Of a stretch of 64,000 bases of DNA, positions 51,150 to 59,566 are shown one piece after another (the first letter of the stretch is position 1; each line of letters begins with the position of its first letter). The stretch lies in assembly GCA_034932485.1 (NCBI GenBank), contig JAYFOQ010000009.1:75295-139294 (forward strand). The letters are read 5' to 3'. Under the pieces are notes generated by a model. The model did not search any database and was not told the DNA's origin. It saw only the letters and a list, made by a program, of their open reading frames with translations. Made by a program: the position numbers and the translations under genes. Source of the DNA: Gordonibacter sp034932485 (GTDB lineage: Bacteria; Actinomycetota; Coriobacteriia; Coriobacteriales; Eggerthellaceae).

Positions 51150-51482
51150 CTAACCCTGTACGTGGCAGGTGTTGCATTGGTCGTGCGTTGGATCGAGTTC
51201 AAGAGTGCTTGGCTGATTGCCTACGTAGTGATCTTCGGGTAGGGCGACCGATCCTGTAAGCATAGGATTAGCTTTCTCATTCGCCCCGTGGCAGCCATAA
51301 CACCCAGCCGCTCCGAGACCTTCGAAACGGCCCTCGTGTGTTTCGGGCATGAGGGGAGGGGCTCCTAGGGGTACGTTTGCGTTGATGTCTTCTTTGGGTG
51401 CGCTGTTGGTACATCCTGCGACTGCTGCCATGCCGAGCGCCAAGGAAAGTACCAAGATGCCGGTTGTCAGTTGTTTTTTCAT
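51150..51482 (-). CDS. napB: NapB-like dihaem cytochrome c, lipoprotein type
   Basis: The electron-transfer subunit of the periplasmic nitrate reductase. The 110-residue protein has a signal peptide ending in the lipobox AVAGC near residue 23, and two haem motifs, CYGCH near 63 and CNTCH near the C terminus. The family hallmark PETHEGRFEGLGAAGCYGCH is recognisable in parts. Ordinary NapB is a soluble protein of about 150 residues; here it is short and likely lipid-anchored. ATG at 51482 is 2 bases after the napA stop and follows GGGAGG; a GTG one codon earlier would overlap the stop. Confidence 0.86.
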   Translation of the reverse strand: MKKQLTTGILVLSLALGMAAVAGCTNSAPKEDINANVPLGAPPLMPETHEGRFEGLGAAGCYGCHGANEKANPMLTGSVALPEDHYVGNQPSTLELDPTHDQCNTCHVQG

Positions 51483-51484
51483 CA

Positions 51485-54046
51485 CTACCTCCCTTCAACC
51501 TTGGTAATAGATACGCAGGTCTTTTTGTAGTCAGGCTCTTTGGATAACGGACAGTAGGTGTCTTGGACTGCTAAGTTGATACGCGTTTCTTCGGCGAAGA
51601 ACGGAGCGAAAGCCATACCTTCTTGTGGCTCCGTGCGCCCAGCAGTTGAAACCTTGATGTTGAAGGCACCGTAACGTGATTTTACCTGTACGGTATCACC
51701 ATCTTTTACCCCGAGTTTTGCTACGTCGTTTGGATGTAGGTTAAGTAGTGCTTCAGGTAGTGCACGGTCGAGTTCGGGCACGCGGCGAGTCATTGTTCCT
51801 GTATGCCAGTGCTCTAATAAGCGCCCGGTGCAGAAGTAGAATGGGTACTCGGCGTCGGGTGTTTCCGCAGGTGGTTCATAGGGACGAAATACTACAGACG
51901 GCTTTGCGTTTGCCGACTTGTAGAAGCTCAATGAATTTGCGAGACCTGGTTTGCCGTACTGTGCAACACCTATCTCGTCGAAACCTTCGGCTTGGCTTCC
52001 TGAGGCAAAACGCCACTTTGTCTCTAGCCATGTGCCATTGACGTTACGTACAGGCCAGGTCATACCATGATTAGCTAGGTATTCTTCGTAGGGGGCCAGC
52101 TGCTTGGCTTCCATTTTTAACTTTGCTTTGAATGTGCCGTTGGTATCGTTATTGATGGCAAGTGCCCGCTCATTCATATCGGGGTTCGAAAATATACGAT
52201 ACTCTTCCCAGATCAGGCGGTTCGTTTCGCGGTCGTCTGTTTTGAAATCGTTAGCATCCTTGTCATAAATGGTGCCAAACAGGTGATCGAAAGCGTCTTT
52301 GCCACCAATCTGCTCGCCGTCTAGTACGCGGTGCGCCACCTCCATGAGTATCCATAAATCCCACTTTGCTTCACCTGGCGGGTTTACGGCTTTCTCGAAT
52401 ACTGTGGTGCGCCGCTCGCCGTTGCCGAATTGCCCCTCGCGTTCTACCCATAAGGCCGCGGGAAGCACGACGTCGGCATACTCGCATGACGAGGTGGGGT
52501 ATACCTCGTTTACCACGACAAACGCGTCGAAGACACCCTTTTGGTCGCCTTCTCCAAGAAACCGGGTAAGATTGGGCATGGATACGGCCCAGTTGTTGTG
52601 CGCTGACCACAAGAAGTCAATGTTGCCCTTCGACAATTCGCGGAATGTTTTGACCGTATGGAAGCCGGGCTTCTGGATGGCATCGAGGTAGCCATCCGGT
52701 AGGTCCCAGATAGCTTCGGTGTAACGACGATGCTGCTCGTTTGCAACGAGTAGATCGGCGGGTAGTCGGTGGCTAAAGGTGCCCACTTCGCGTGCAGTTC
52801 CGCAGGCGGTGGGTTGGCCTGTAAGCGAGAAGGGGCCACATCCGGGACGTGCAATTTTGCCCGACAAAAGGTGAATGTTATAGAGGTTATGATTCATCCA
52901 CGTGCCGCGGTTGTGCTGGTTTACACCCATGGTCCAAAGCGACATGATGTTTTTTTCTGGATCAGCAAACTCGGCAGCGAGTGCTTTTAGATCTTCGACA
53001 GGAACACCGGAGAGTTGTGAGGTGTATTCGAACGTGTAGGGAACAAGACGTGCGGCATACTCCTCAAAGGTAATAGGGGTGACCGCGTCTACTTTCTGGC
53101 CAATTTCGCTGGCATCATAGCCATCTTCGATGGAGTTGCCTATATTTTCGGTGCCTTGTTTGAACTGTAGGTGATCGGATACGAAAGCTTCATCATATTT
53201 TTTACTCTGAATAAGGTAGTTCGCGATGCAGTTCGTAATAGCCAAATCGGTATTTGGTTGAAACAGCATAACAGTATCGGCGCTGACCGAGGTACGCGTG
53301 CGTAGCGTGCCTAAGTCGTAGTGTTTCACGTCCTTGCCGGAAAGCTTGCGAGCCGTGAGGCGCGAGTACAGCATTGGGTGGGCTTCTGCCATATTGGCAC
53401 CCCAGGTAATAAACACATCGGCGTGGTCTAAATCTTCATAACAGCCAGCTGGCTCGTCGGTTTGGAATACGTTCATGAATCCAACGACGGCGCTGGCCAT
53501 GCAGAGACGTGCGTTGGGGTCGATATTGTTGGAGAGTAGTCCCGCCTTCCAAAACTTTGCGGTGCAATAGCCTTCAGTGATAGGCTGTTGACCGCTTCCC
53601 CAAAAGGCAAGTCGGGTTTTGTCGGTCTTCCAGGTGTTCTTTAACTTGGAAGCAACCAAATCAAGCGCTTCGCTCCAGGTGGCTTCGCGCAGACCCTCGC
53701 TCGTACCTTTGGTGGATTTGTCCTCGCGAATAAGGGGCTTGGTCAGTCGGTCTTCTCCGTAGAGAATTTTGCCCAGGTAATAGCCCTTCACACAGTTGAG
53801 CCCTTTATTTGACTGGTTTTCTGGGTCTCCCGTTACTGATACCAGTTTGCCATCCTTTACTTCGCAAATAACGCCGCAGCCACAACCGCAGAAACGGCAA
53901 ACCGCCGAGAACTTTTGGCCTTCTCCGTTTGCGCTTGTGGTAGATGTGCTGCCGCAGCCCACGAGCGATGCTAAACTTCCCGCTGCTGCTGCGCTCGCCA
54001 GTGCGATGGCCGATGTTTTAATGAATACTCGTCTTGTTAACTCCAT
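51485..54046 (-). CDS. napA: Periplasmic nitrate reductase catalytic subunit NapA
   Basis: Reduces nitrate to nitrite outside the cytoplasmic membrane. The 853-residue molybdoenzyme has a Tat signal (TRRVFIKTS near residue 4) ending in LVGC, which could also be a lipobox. The [4Fe-4S] motif is CRFCGCGCGV with a Cys in NCVKGYY. The Mo-ligand Cys is in RLCMASAVVGF near residue 157. The centre has GVNQHNRGTWMNH and GQPTACGTAREVGTF, and the C-terminal barrel has TGRLLEHWHTGTMTRRVPEL, all typical of NapA. ATG at 54046 follows GAGGAGG. It is the second gene of napG-napA-napB-napD-napH. Confidence 0.95.
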   Translation of the reverse strand: MELTRRVFIKTSAIALASAAAAGSLASLVGCGSTSTTSANGEGQKFSAVCRFCGCGCGVICEVKDGKLVSVTGDPENQSNKGLNCVKGYYLGKILYGEDRLTKPLIREDKSTKGTSEGLREATWSEALDLVASKLKNTWKTDKTRLAFWGSGQQPITEGYCTAKFWKAGLLSNNIDPNARLCMASAVVGFMNVFQTDEPAGCYEDLDHADVFITWGANMAEAHPMLYSRLTARKLSGKDVKHYDLGTLRTRTSVSADTVMLFQPNTDLAITNCIANYLIQSKKYDEAFVSDHLQFKQGTENIGNSIEDGYDASEIGQKVDAVTPITFEEYAARLVPYTFEYTSQLSGVPVEDLKALAAEFADPEKNIMSLWTMGVNQHNRGTWMNHNLYNIHLLSGKIARPGCGPFSLTGQPTACGTAREVGTFSHRLPADLLVANEQHRRYTEAIWDLPDGYLDAIQKPGFHTVKTFRELSKGNIDFLWSAHNNWAVSMPNLTRFLGEGDQKGVFDAFVVVNEVYPTSSCEYADVVLPAALWVEREGQFGNGERRTTVFEKAVNPPGEAKWDLWILMEVAHRVLDGEQIGGKDAFDHLFGTIYDKDANDFKTDDRETNRLIWEEYRIFSNPDMNERALAINNDTNGTFKAKLKMEAKQLAPYEEYLANHGMTWPVRNVNGTWLETKWRFASGSQAEGFDEIGVAQYGKPGLANSLSFYKSANAKPSVVFRPYEPPAETPDAEYPFYFCTGRLLEHWHTGTMTRRVPELDRALPEALLNLHPNDVAKLGVKDGDTVQVKSRYGAFNIKVSTAGRTEPQEGMAFAPFFAEETRINLAVQDTYCPLSKEPDYKKTCVSITKVEGR

Positions 54047-54111
54047 AGTCCCTCCTCGATCGGTTCCTCTTCTTTTTACCCTCACTTGTCGTGCGTTCGT
54101 GGTGGTTCAGC

Positions 54112-54735
54112 TTATCTGGGTGTAGCGTCTTCTTCGGATATGCTTTCATCGTGCGTAACAATGCGGATAGCTACTTCGGGTTCGCTTACGACGCATCGCT
54201 GAACGCAGAGGCCACAGCCAACACAGGAATCCTGCGCAATAATGGGCGCAAATACTGCGTGGATGGCGTCGTTTTCACGCATGCGGTAATCGATGGTAAT
54301 AGCCTCGTCGATAAGCGGACACACTCGATAGCACACTTCACATCGCAAGCTCTTGAACGCAATGCATAGCTCCTCGTTGATCACCGCACTACCCATGCGT
54401 ACATCGCTACGCTGCCAAACGTTACGTAGTGCACCGGTGGGGCAGGCGGCTTGACAGGGAAAGTCCTCGCAGAGCCGGCAGGCTTGTGCGCGGGCGTCAA
54501 GGAAAGGGGTGCCCACCGCGAAACCGACATTGTCGCCAGCAGGAGCGAGTGCGACATAAGGACACGCCTCAATGCATTTGCCACATTTAACACAACGAGA
54601 AAGAAAGTCCTGCTCTCCTTGTGATCCAGGTGGTCTGAGAAGCCCACTGTTATTATGTGTAATGTAGCGAACGCCTTGGACGGCAACGATGGCGGCTGCT
54701 AGGCCTGCGACGATGTTTGATGGCTTCATAGACAT
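54112..54735 (-). CDS. napG: NapG-type ferredoxin subunit
   Basis: A 207-residue periplasmic FeS protein that transfers electrons from NapH to NapAB. After a short membrane-spanning N terminus (about residues 5-24), four Cys clusters follow: CVKCGKCIEACPYVAL near 49, CRLCEDFPCQAACPTGAL near 84, CEVCYRVCP near 128 and CVGCGLCVQRCVV near 165. ATG at 54735 follows GGAGGAGGGAG. It heads the minus-strand nap operon, about 65 bases before napA. It could instead be an isolated DmsB-like protein, but the context fixes NapG. Unlike many napG it has no clear twin-arginine motif. Confidence 0.85.
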   Translation of the reverse strand: MSMKPSNIVAGLAAAIVAVQGVRYITHNNSGLLRPPGSQGEQDFLSRCVKCGKCIEACPYVALAPAGDNVGFAVGTPFLDARAQACRLCEDFPCQAACPTGALRNVWQRSDVRMGSAVINEELCIAFKSLRCEVCYRVCPLIDEAITIDYRMRENDAIHAVFAPIIAQDSCVGCGLCVQRCVVSEPEVAIRIVTHDESISEEDATPR

Positions 54736-54786
54736 TCTCCCTCCTCCACCTTGTATGATGCGCTGTAGGGGAAGTTCTGCCAATCG

Positions 54787-54820
54787 GGGTAGCTACCCGA
54801 AACGACGAGGGATAAACCCT
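54787..54820 (-). promoter_or_regulatory. Two GGG/CCC palindromes upstream of napG
   Basis: GGGTAGCTACCC (54787-54798) and AGGGATAAACCCT (54808-54820) lie about two helical turns apart, 52-85 bases before the napG ATG. They resemble in layout the GGG-N-CCC dyad described for NreC. They are candidate sites for the NarL/NreC-type regulator at 49250. Confidence 0.4.
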
Positions 54821-54854
54821 ATGCCACCAAAAGAGCAAAAGGGAAGTAAAAGAA

Positions 54855-54878
54855 AAAGCCCGCGTCGTTGCGGGCTTT
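54855..54878 (-). terminator. Terminator of the anchored protein gene
   Basis: AAAGCCCGC and GCGGGCTTT pair; on the minus strand the stem is followed by TTTCTTTT. It lies 20 bases behind the stop at 54899. Confidence 0.8.
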
Positions 54879-54898
54879 CAATGCGGAGATGTAGATAC

Positions 54899-55678
54899 TT
54901 ACTGGAACAGACGGATTCCTACGTAGGCGGCAGTCTCAGGGAGTCCTTTCACGTCGTATACGCTAGAGAGTCCGATGGCCGATATGCGCCACTGGTACAC
55001 GGTGCCTCCTATATCGATAGTGCCCGCCTGAAAGGTGTTACCTGAATCGTCAACACCCGATTCACCCAAGACGGTAGCTTCTAATCCTTCAGATACTAGA
55101 GCCGTTTGTACTGCAGCTTCGACGCTACCTGACGAGAAATCAGCGTATTTTACGCGCATGTCTAAGTAGTCGCCAGGAGTAGAAGTAAACTGCCATGAGC
55201 CGTTCAATAGGAGTGTGGCATCGGCAGCCGAGAGTTTGGGTATGCCTTGGGCGTACATGAGGGTTGCCTGCTCGACACTTACGTCGGAAGGCAGTTTAAT
55301 AAGTTCTAGTGAGCCGTCGCCGCCACCGCTGATGGTTGCCTTGTCTATGATGGTGTAACCCGCAGCGGCGAACGCAGCCTTAACTCCCTCGTCGTCAAGG
55401 CCGACGAGGGAGGCTAAGTTTGGTAGGCTTGCCATTGCTGCAGGGCGTGCGAGGTTCTGTTCGACGCTTTGCTGGGTGCGTTCGGCTGAGTTCGTCACCT
55501 TGTCCAGTATGGAGAAAAGCAATATGCTGCCGATAACTATAGCGGCAACAACAAAAGCGCCCATGATAAACAGCTGGGGTTTTGGTGGATCGATGGGACG
55601 TAGAAGGGAGCTGCCATCCAAGTGCCTGACCGGGCCTTTACCAGCATCATAGACGTTTCTCCGCGAATTGAAAAACAT
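54899..55678 (-). CDS. Membrane-anchored extracellular protein of unknown function
   Basis: I do not recognise the family. The 259-residue protein has one membrane helix (about residues 35-58), preceded by a cytoplasmic N terminus of about 34 residues containing DAGKGPVRHLDGSSLLRP. The extracellular part of about 200 residues is acidic and beta-rich, with NLASLVGLDDEGVKAAFAAAGY near 100, a poorly charged central region, and a C-terminal segment YQWRISAIGLSSVYDVKGL. ATG at 55678 follows CAGGAG; the ORF upstream of it has no support. It is monocistronic with its own terminator. Repeated SLP-type motifs are absent. A role in envelope assembly or adhesion is conceivable but not shown. Confidence 0.75.
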   Translation of the reverse strand: MFFNSRRNVYDAGKGPVRHLDGSSLLRPIDPPKPQLFIMGAFVVAAIVIGSILLFSILDKVTNSAERTQQSVEQNLARPAAMASLPNLASLVGLDDEGVKAAFAAAGYTIIDKATISGGGDGSLELIKLPSDVSVEQATLMYAQGIPKLSAADATLLLNGSWQFTSTPGDYLDMRVKYADFSSGSVEAAVQTALVSEGLEATVLGESGVDDSGNTFQAGTIDIGGTVYQWRISAIGLSSVYDVKGLPETAAYVGIRLFQ

Positions 55679-55754
55679 GAGTGTACTCCTGAGGGGTTTG
55701 TGTGCTTTGGGCATTATAGCATTGTTCGTGCTTGTCTCCGTGGTAGGATACGCC

Positions 55755-55892
55755 TGCCCATGGGGGAGTAGTTGGCACGGAATACGTGCGGTGCGTTCAA
55801 CATCTTGGCGGGAACTTACGCCTGGCGTACCTTAATCAGCGAGACTCATGGCGCACAGCCGATTTATCTGCTGTGCGCCATGAGTTTTTTTA
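55755..55892 (+). promoter_or_regulatory. yybP-ykoY manganese riboswitch with terminator hairpin
   Basis: The leader contains GGGGGAGTAG (55762-55771), CGTTCAACA and ACTTACGCCTGGCG, which match the conserved core of the yybP-ykoY RNA. It is followed by a very strong terminator: ACTCATGGCGCACAGC (55844-55859) pairs with GCTGTGCGCCATGAGT (55870-55885) and ends in seven T. A TerC-family gene, a classic target of this riboswitch, begins 62 bases later. Confidence 0.85.
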
Positions 55893-55953
55893 TGCGCTGT
55901 AGTATGCTGCTTTGTCTGAGGGGATTTTGCTAGAAAACGAAGAAGGAGCAACA

Positions 55954-57078
55954 TTGGATCTCTCGATATTTGCGTCGCCCGAGGCCTGGATTAGCCTGAT
56001 CAGCCTCATTTTCTTGGAAATTGTACTCGGTGTGGACAATCTGGTGTTTATTTCTATTACCACAAACCGATTGCCTCCCGAGAAGCAACATATCGGTCGG
56101 AAATTAGGCCTTGCGGGTGCCTTGGTTATGCGCATTGTCTTTTTGTGCTTCGCCTCGTTCCTTGTGCATATGACAGCACCGCTCTTTACGGTGAACTTAG
56201 GGGCTTTCTCGCATGGATTCTCGGTGCGCGATCTTGTGCTGCTTATCGGTGGCGCGTACCTCATTTATAAGGGTATATCGGAGTTACGCGATACCTTGAG
56301 ACTAACCGAACTTAAGGCCGAGCACTGTGAGGAACATAAGGCGCTGCATCGTATCGCATTGCCTCAGGCAGTTGGTACCATCATGGTTATGGACTTGGTA
56401 TTTTCCATTGACTCGGTAATTACCGCCGTTGGTATGGCAGACCACCTTATTATTATGATTGTCGCAGTCATGCTAGCCGTTATTCTCATGATGGTGTTCA
56501 TTGATCCCATTTCGAATTTCATCAACGGGCACCCGGAGATGAAGATGCTTGCACTGACGTTTATCGTGGCTATCGGAGCACTTTTGGTTATCGATAGTGC
56601 TGGTATTCATACCGGTATTGAGCTTTTACACATGCCGCTTGAAAAGCTGATCGTTTATTTTGCCATGGTGTTCTGTATTGTTCTGGAGCTTATCCAGATG
56701 CGCTACAACGCAAACGTGCTTGCTTGGCGCAAAGATCGCTGGAAGCAAGAAACGAAGGCGCAGATCGAGACCGTGCGCGTAGAAATGGAATCACGTATCG
56801 CTCAAGAGCGTACGGGAGAAAATGATGCCGATCAGAGCGTACAGGGCGGTAAAGGTACCGTTCCTGCCGAACGCATTACTCCGGTTATCATCGGCAATAA
56901 CGTGTATGTAATGATGCCGGTTGCTGGTGAGGACGCTGCATCTTTTAAAGCGCTCGTTGCGGGCTCAGCTGCGGCGGGAGAGACGTTTGATACTCCAGTA
57001 GAAATTGGTGCCTCCGACGTGCAGGTTGAAGAAGTGTCTGCCTCAGATCCTACTTATGAGGTGCCTGAGGAGAAGTAG
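55954..57078 (+). CDS. TerC-family membrane protein (YkoY/Alx-like metal exporter)
   Basis: A 374-residue membrane protein whose family exports manganese and may load metal into extracellular enzymes. Seven to nine helices fill residues about 8-245, with LEIVLGVDNLVFISITTN near residue 20 and VMDLVFSIDSVITAVGM near 145, the two conserved acidic segments. The cytoplasmic tail of about 110 residues (about 265-374) is charged and ends in an acidic stretch. TTG at 55954 follows GAAGGAG; the ORF upstream overlaps the riboswitch terminator. Control by the leader riboswitch implies expression when Mn is high. Confidence 0.9.
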   Translation: MDLSIFASPEAWISLISLIFLEIVLGVDNLVFISITTNRLPPEKQHIGRKLGLAGALVMRIVFLCFASFLVHMTAPLFTVNLGAFSHGFSVRDLVLLIGGAYLIYKGISELRDTLRLTELKAEHCEEHKALHRIALPQAVGTIMVMDLVFSIDSVITAVGMADHLIIMIVAVMLAVILMMVFIDPISNFINGHPEMKMLALTFIVAIGALLVIDSAGIHTGIELLHMPLEKLIVYFAMVFCIVLELIQMRYNANVLAWRKDRWKQETKAQIETVRVEMESRIAQERTGENDADQSVQGGKGTVPAERITPVIIGNNVYVMMPVAGEDAASFKALVAGSAAAGETFDTPVEIGASDVQVEEVSASDPTYEVPEEK

Positions 57079-57116
57079 TACGGTATATCGTCGGTAGGTA
57101 TTTTTGTATATCCTTC

Positions 57117-57160
57117 AATCCTTTGCTCCGCGCTTTATTGGCAGAGCAAAGGATTTTTTA
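57117..57160 (+). terminator. Terminator of the TerC-family gene
   Basis: AATCCTTTGCTC and GAGCAAAGGATT pair around a 15-base loop and are followed by a run of T. Confidence 0.85.
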
Positions 57161-57225
57161 ATGAAGAAACATCACATCATTCTCTTGACTAAGACAAGAG
57201 AATGGAGACCTCTTTTGCCTATTCG

Positions 57226-58131
57226 TTAAGCAAATAATTCATAGCCTTCTTGGGATACATAGAAGCAGGCGGCATGGCGCAGCACGTGGGCGGTGAAAGG
57301 AGTGGTTAAGCGTGTTGGTTCACCATCGTACTGCACTTCCATGGGAGGATCGGCCTCGACGCGCACGTTTCGAGCCTGGTGGATTTCCAGCGAATCAGTG
57401 CGGTTGGGAAATTCACCGCCGCGATCAAGAAGGCCCGCTAGGAGGGCGGGTATCAACTCGAAAGCATTTTGTGCTTTTAGTATTACCACGTCGAACACGC
57501 CATCGCGTGGTTCGTTTTCGTGTGTTACGGCAATATCGAACTGCAGTTTCGAGAAGTTTACCAGCAACACGCCTAGGCCGTCACTTTCGATTGTTTCGCC
57601 ATCAAGCTCCAACTTGAAGTGCGATTTTTGAGGTAGGGGGTTAGCGATGGCTGCCGAGAAATATGCCATAGGGCCGAGTAGGCGTTTCGATGATGCGGCT
57701 CCATGCATGATGGTAGCATCATAGCCAGCTCCGGCCATGATAGCAAAACCGAATTGGTGTCCAGCAACATCCACTTCACCTAGGTCAAAATCGAGCGTAC
57801 GATTCTCGCGTACCAGTTTTGCTAGTGCATGGGGTTCCATTGGTGAAGCTAGGTTCGCGGCGAGGAGGTTTGCTGTACCTGCCGGGAATGGCAGGATGGG
57901 AATACCGGTGTTAGCTAGATGATAACTTATCGTTGCTACGGTACCATCACCACCACTGGCAACTACAGCATCGAAAGCTTCGACGTCGCCCAAGAGTTCG
58001 CGTACGTCGGTGTTACCGTCGGTAAAACGGAGGCATACTTCGTCGTCGTCTTGCGCGAATGAGCGAATGAAGTCGTAGATGCCTCCGTCGCCGAGGCCTG
58101 ATGCAAGGTTGTTGATGACGAGCAGTTTCAC
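57226..58131 (-). CDS. Diacylglycerol/lipid kinase family protein (YegS/DagK-like)
   Basis: A 301-residue protein with a DAGK catalytic domain. The ATP-binding motif ASGGDGTVATISYHL is near residue 58, and PILPFPAGTANLLAANL near 78 is the second conserved element. The C-terminal beta-rich half (about 130-290) follows the YegS/DgkB pattern with a metal-binding loop RDGVFDVVI near 207. The substrate, probably diacylglycerol or another lipid alcohol, is not identified. It is divergent from rnd, with 74 bases between them. Confidence 0.88.
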   Translation of the reverse strand: MKLLVINNLASGLGDGGIYDFIRSFAQDDDEVCLRFTDGNTDVRELLGDVEAFDAVVASGGDGTVATISYHLANTGIPILPFPAGTANLLAANLASPMEPHALAKLVRENRTLDFDLGEVDVAGHQFGFAIMAGAGYDATIMHGAASSKRLLGPMAYFSAAIANPLPQKSHFKLELDGETIESDGLGVLLVNFSKLQFDIAVTHENEPRDGVFDVVILKAQNAFELIPALLAGLLDRGGEFPNRTDSLEIHQARNVRVEADPPMEVQYDGEPTRLTTPFTAHVLRHAACFYVSQEGYELFA

Positions 58132-58205
58132 CGTTTCCCTTTCCGTTGTTTGCTATGATGGCATAGTACAGCATGAAGTGGAAGACAGAATAGGGAATCC
58201 CGTAC

Positions 58206-59363
58206 ATGTATATAGCAAATCAAGAAAACCTCGTGGCATTCGTCGAGCGAGCGGCTACTTCCAGTGTGCTTGCTATCGATACTGAGTTTCTGCGTGAAAA
58301 GACGTACTATGCCAAACTCTGCTTACTGCAGATGGCGACCGATGACGAAACGGTGATTGTTGATCCATTTAGTGTTGACGATTTGACGGTATTGGTTCCG
58401 CTGCTAAAAGACGAGCGTATGGTGAAGCTTTTTCATGCTGGCGGTCAAGATTTAGAGATTATCCTACGCGAGGTGGGTGTGTTACCCCGCCCAGTGTTTG
58501 ACACCCAGATAGCCGCAGCGCTGTTGGGCCATACTCAGCAGATTGGCTACGCATCACTGGTGCACGCAGAGTGTAACGTATCGTTAAAGAAGACTGATTC
58601 GTTTACCGATTGGTCGCGCCGTCCTCTTTCTGAATCTCAGCTTGATTATGCGGCCGACGATGTGGTTTATTTACCGCGTTTGTACACTTCAATGAAGGCT
58701 ACCTTGGAAAAAAAGGGACGTTTGGAGTGGCTGAATCGAGATTTTGAGGATTTGGTTGATCCGCGACGTTATGACACCAATGAGCGTACACGCTACAAGC
58801 GCCTGAAGCGTGTGTCTCAATTGTCTCGTCGTCAGCTTTCCGCAGCACGCGAAGTGGCATCTTGGCGTGAACTGGAGGCGCAACGGCGTAACGTGCCACG
58901 CAAGTGGGTGATTACAGACGAGCAGGTTGTGGAAGCATGTAAGCGTGAAGCACGCTCCATTGATGAGCTGTTTATGGTGCGTGGGATGTCCGAGCGTTTG
59001 TCTACGCGTGATGCGCGATCGGTGGTTTCATTGATAGCATCAGCGATCGATGCGCCGCCCGACACTTGGCCGGAACCTGATCGCTGTACCAAAAGTGAAC
59101 CCAATGTCGATGCTGAGCTCGATTTGATGTGTGCCCTCGTGCGCCTGCGTGCTAAGGAAAATGACATTGCGTTTCCGACGCTTGCCAGTCACGACGATCT
59201 AGCGCGGGTGGCTCGAGGTTATCGGGAAGGTATCGACCTTCTGCGCGGATGGCGCAGAACAATCGTGGGCGAAGAATTGCTTGAACTGCTGGATGGTTCT
59301 CTATCGCTCAGTTTGTCAGGCGGTAATCTGGTGGTTCATCGGCGCAGCGAAGGTGTAGTCTGA
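58206..59363 (+). CDS. rnd: Ribonuclease D
   Basis: A 3'-5' exoribonuclease that trims tRNA and other stable RNA. The 385-residue protein has a DEDDy exonuclease domain: AIDTEFLREKTYYAKLCLLQ near residue 23 (Asp and Glu), HAGGQDLEII near 78 (Asp) and the Tyr/Asp pair YAADDVVYL near 148. An HRDC domain follows (about 205-280; LSAAREVASWRELEAQRRNVPRKWVI in parts), and the C-terminal 100 residues are poorly conserved. ATG at 58206 is preceded by no strong ribosome-binding site, only AGGGAA-like bases. It is transcribed divergently from the lipid kinase gene. Confidence 0.93.
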   Translation: MYIANQENLVAFVERAATSSVLAIDTEFLREKTYYAKLCLLQMATDDETVIVDPFSVDDLTVLVPLLKDERMVKLFHAGGQDLEIILREVGVLPRPVFDTQIAAALLGHTQQIGYASLVHAECNVSLKKTDSFTDWSRRPLSESQLDYAADDVVYLPRLYTSMKATLEKKGRLEWLNRDFEDLVDPRRYDTNERTRYKRLKRVSQLSRRQLSAAREVASWRELEAQRRNVPRKWVITDEQVVEACKREARSIDELFMVRGMSERLSTRDARSVVSLIASAIDAPPDTWPEPDRCTKSEPNVDAELDLMCALVRLRAKENDIAFPTLASHDDLARVARGYREGIDLLRGWRRTIVGEELLELLDGSLSLSLSGGNLVVHRRSEGVV

Positions 59364-59471
59364 GGCTGTTGCAGTACGATAGAGGTGCTGCTTGAGATTG
59401 CGTGCGTACGGCAGTTTGGTCACAAAACGGTAACAGGGGTTTGGTGATTTAGCAGTTGTTTGTCGCGTAAT

Positions 59472-59499
59472 TTTTGCCTGTTGCGACTGTCGGTATAAT
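59472..59499 (+). promoter_or_regulatory. Candidate promoter of the metallopeptidase operon
   Basis: TATAAT at 59494-59499 is preceded by TTTTGC at 59472-59477 with a 16-base spacer. Downstream, GCGGCCGC occurs twice (around 59520-59536) before the ribosome-binding site. Confidence 0.45.
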
Positions 59500-59566
59500 G
59501 CAGGTGTACAAGATAAGCGGCCGCAGGCGGCCGCGGAGGAAAACCGTTTAAGGAGCGGATACCCCC

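Noticed and set aside
57180..57202. Inverted repeat TTCTCTTG/CAAGAGAA between the TerC and lipid kinase genes.
   Set aside because: It is short and lacks a T run on the minus strand, so I do not call it a terminator.
59518..59540. GCGGCCGC repeated twice in the leader at about 59518-59536.
   Set aside because: It may be simple G+C-rich repetition; no dyad with a likely regulator could be recognised beyond the self-complementary octamer.
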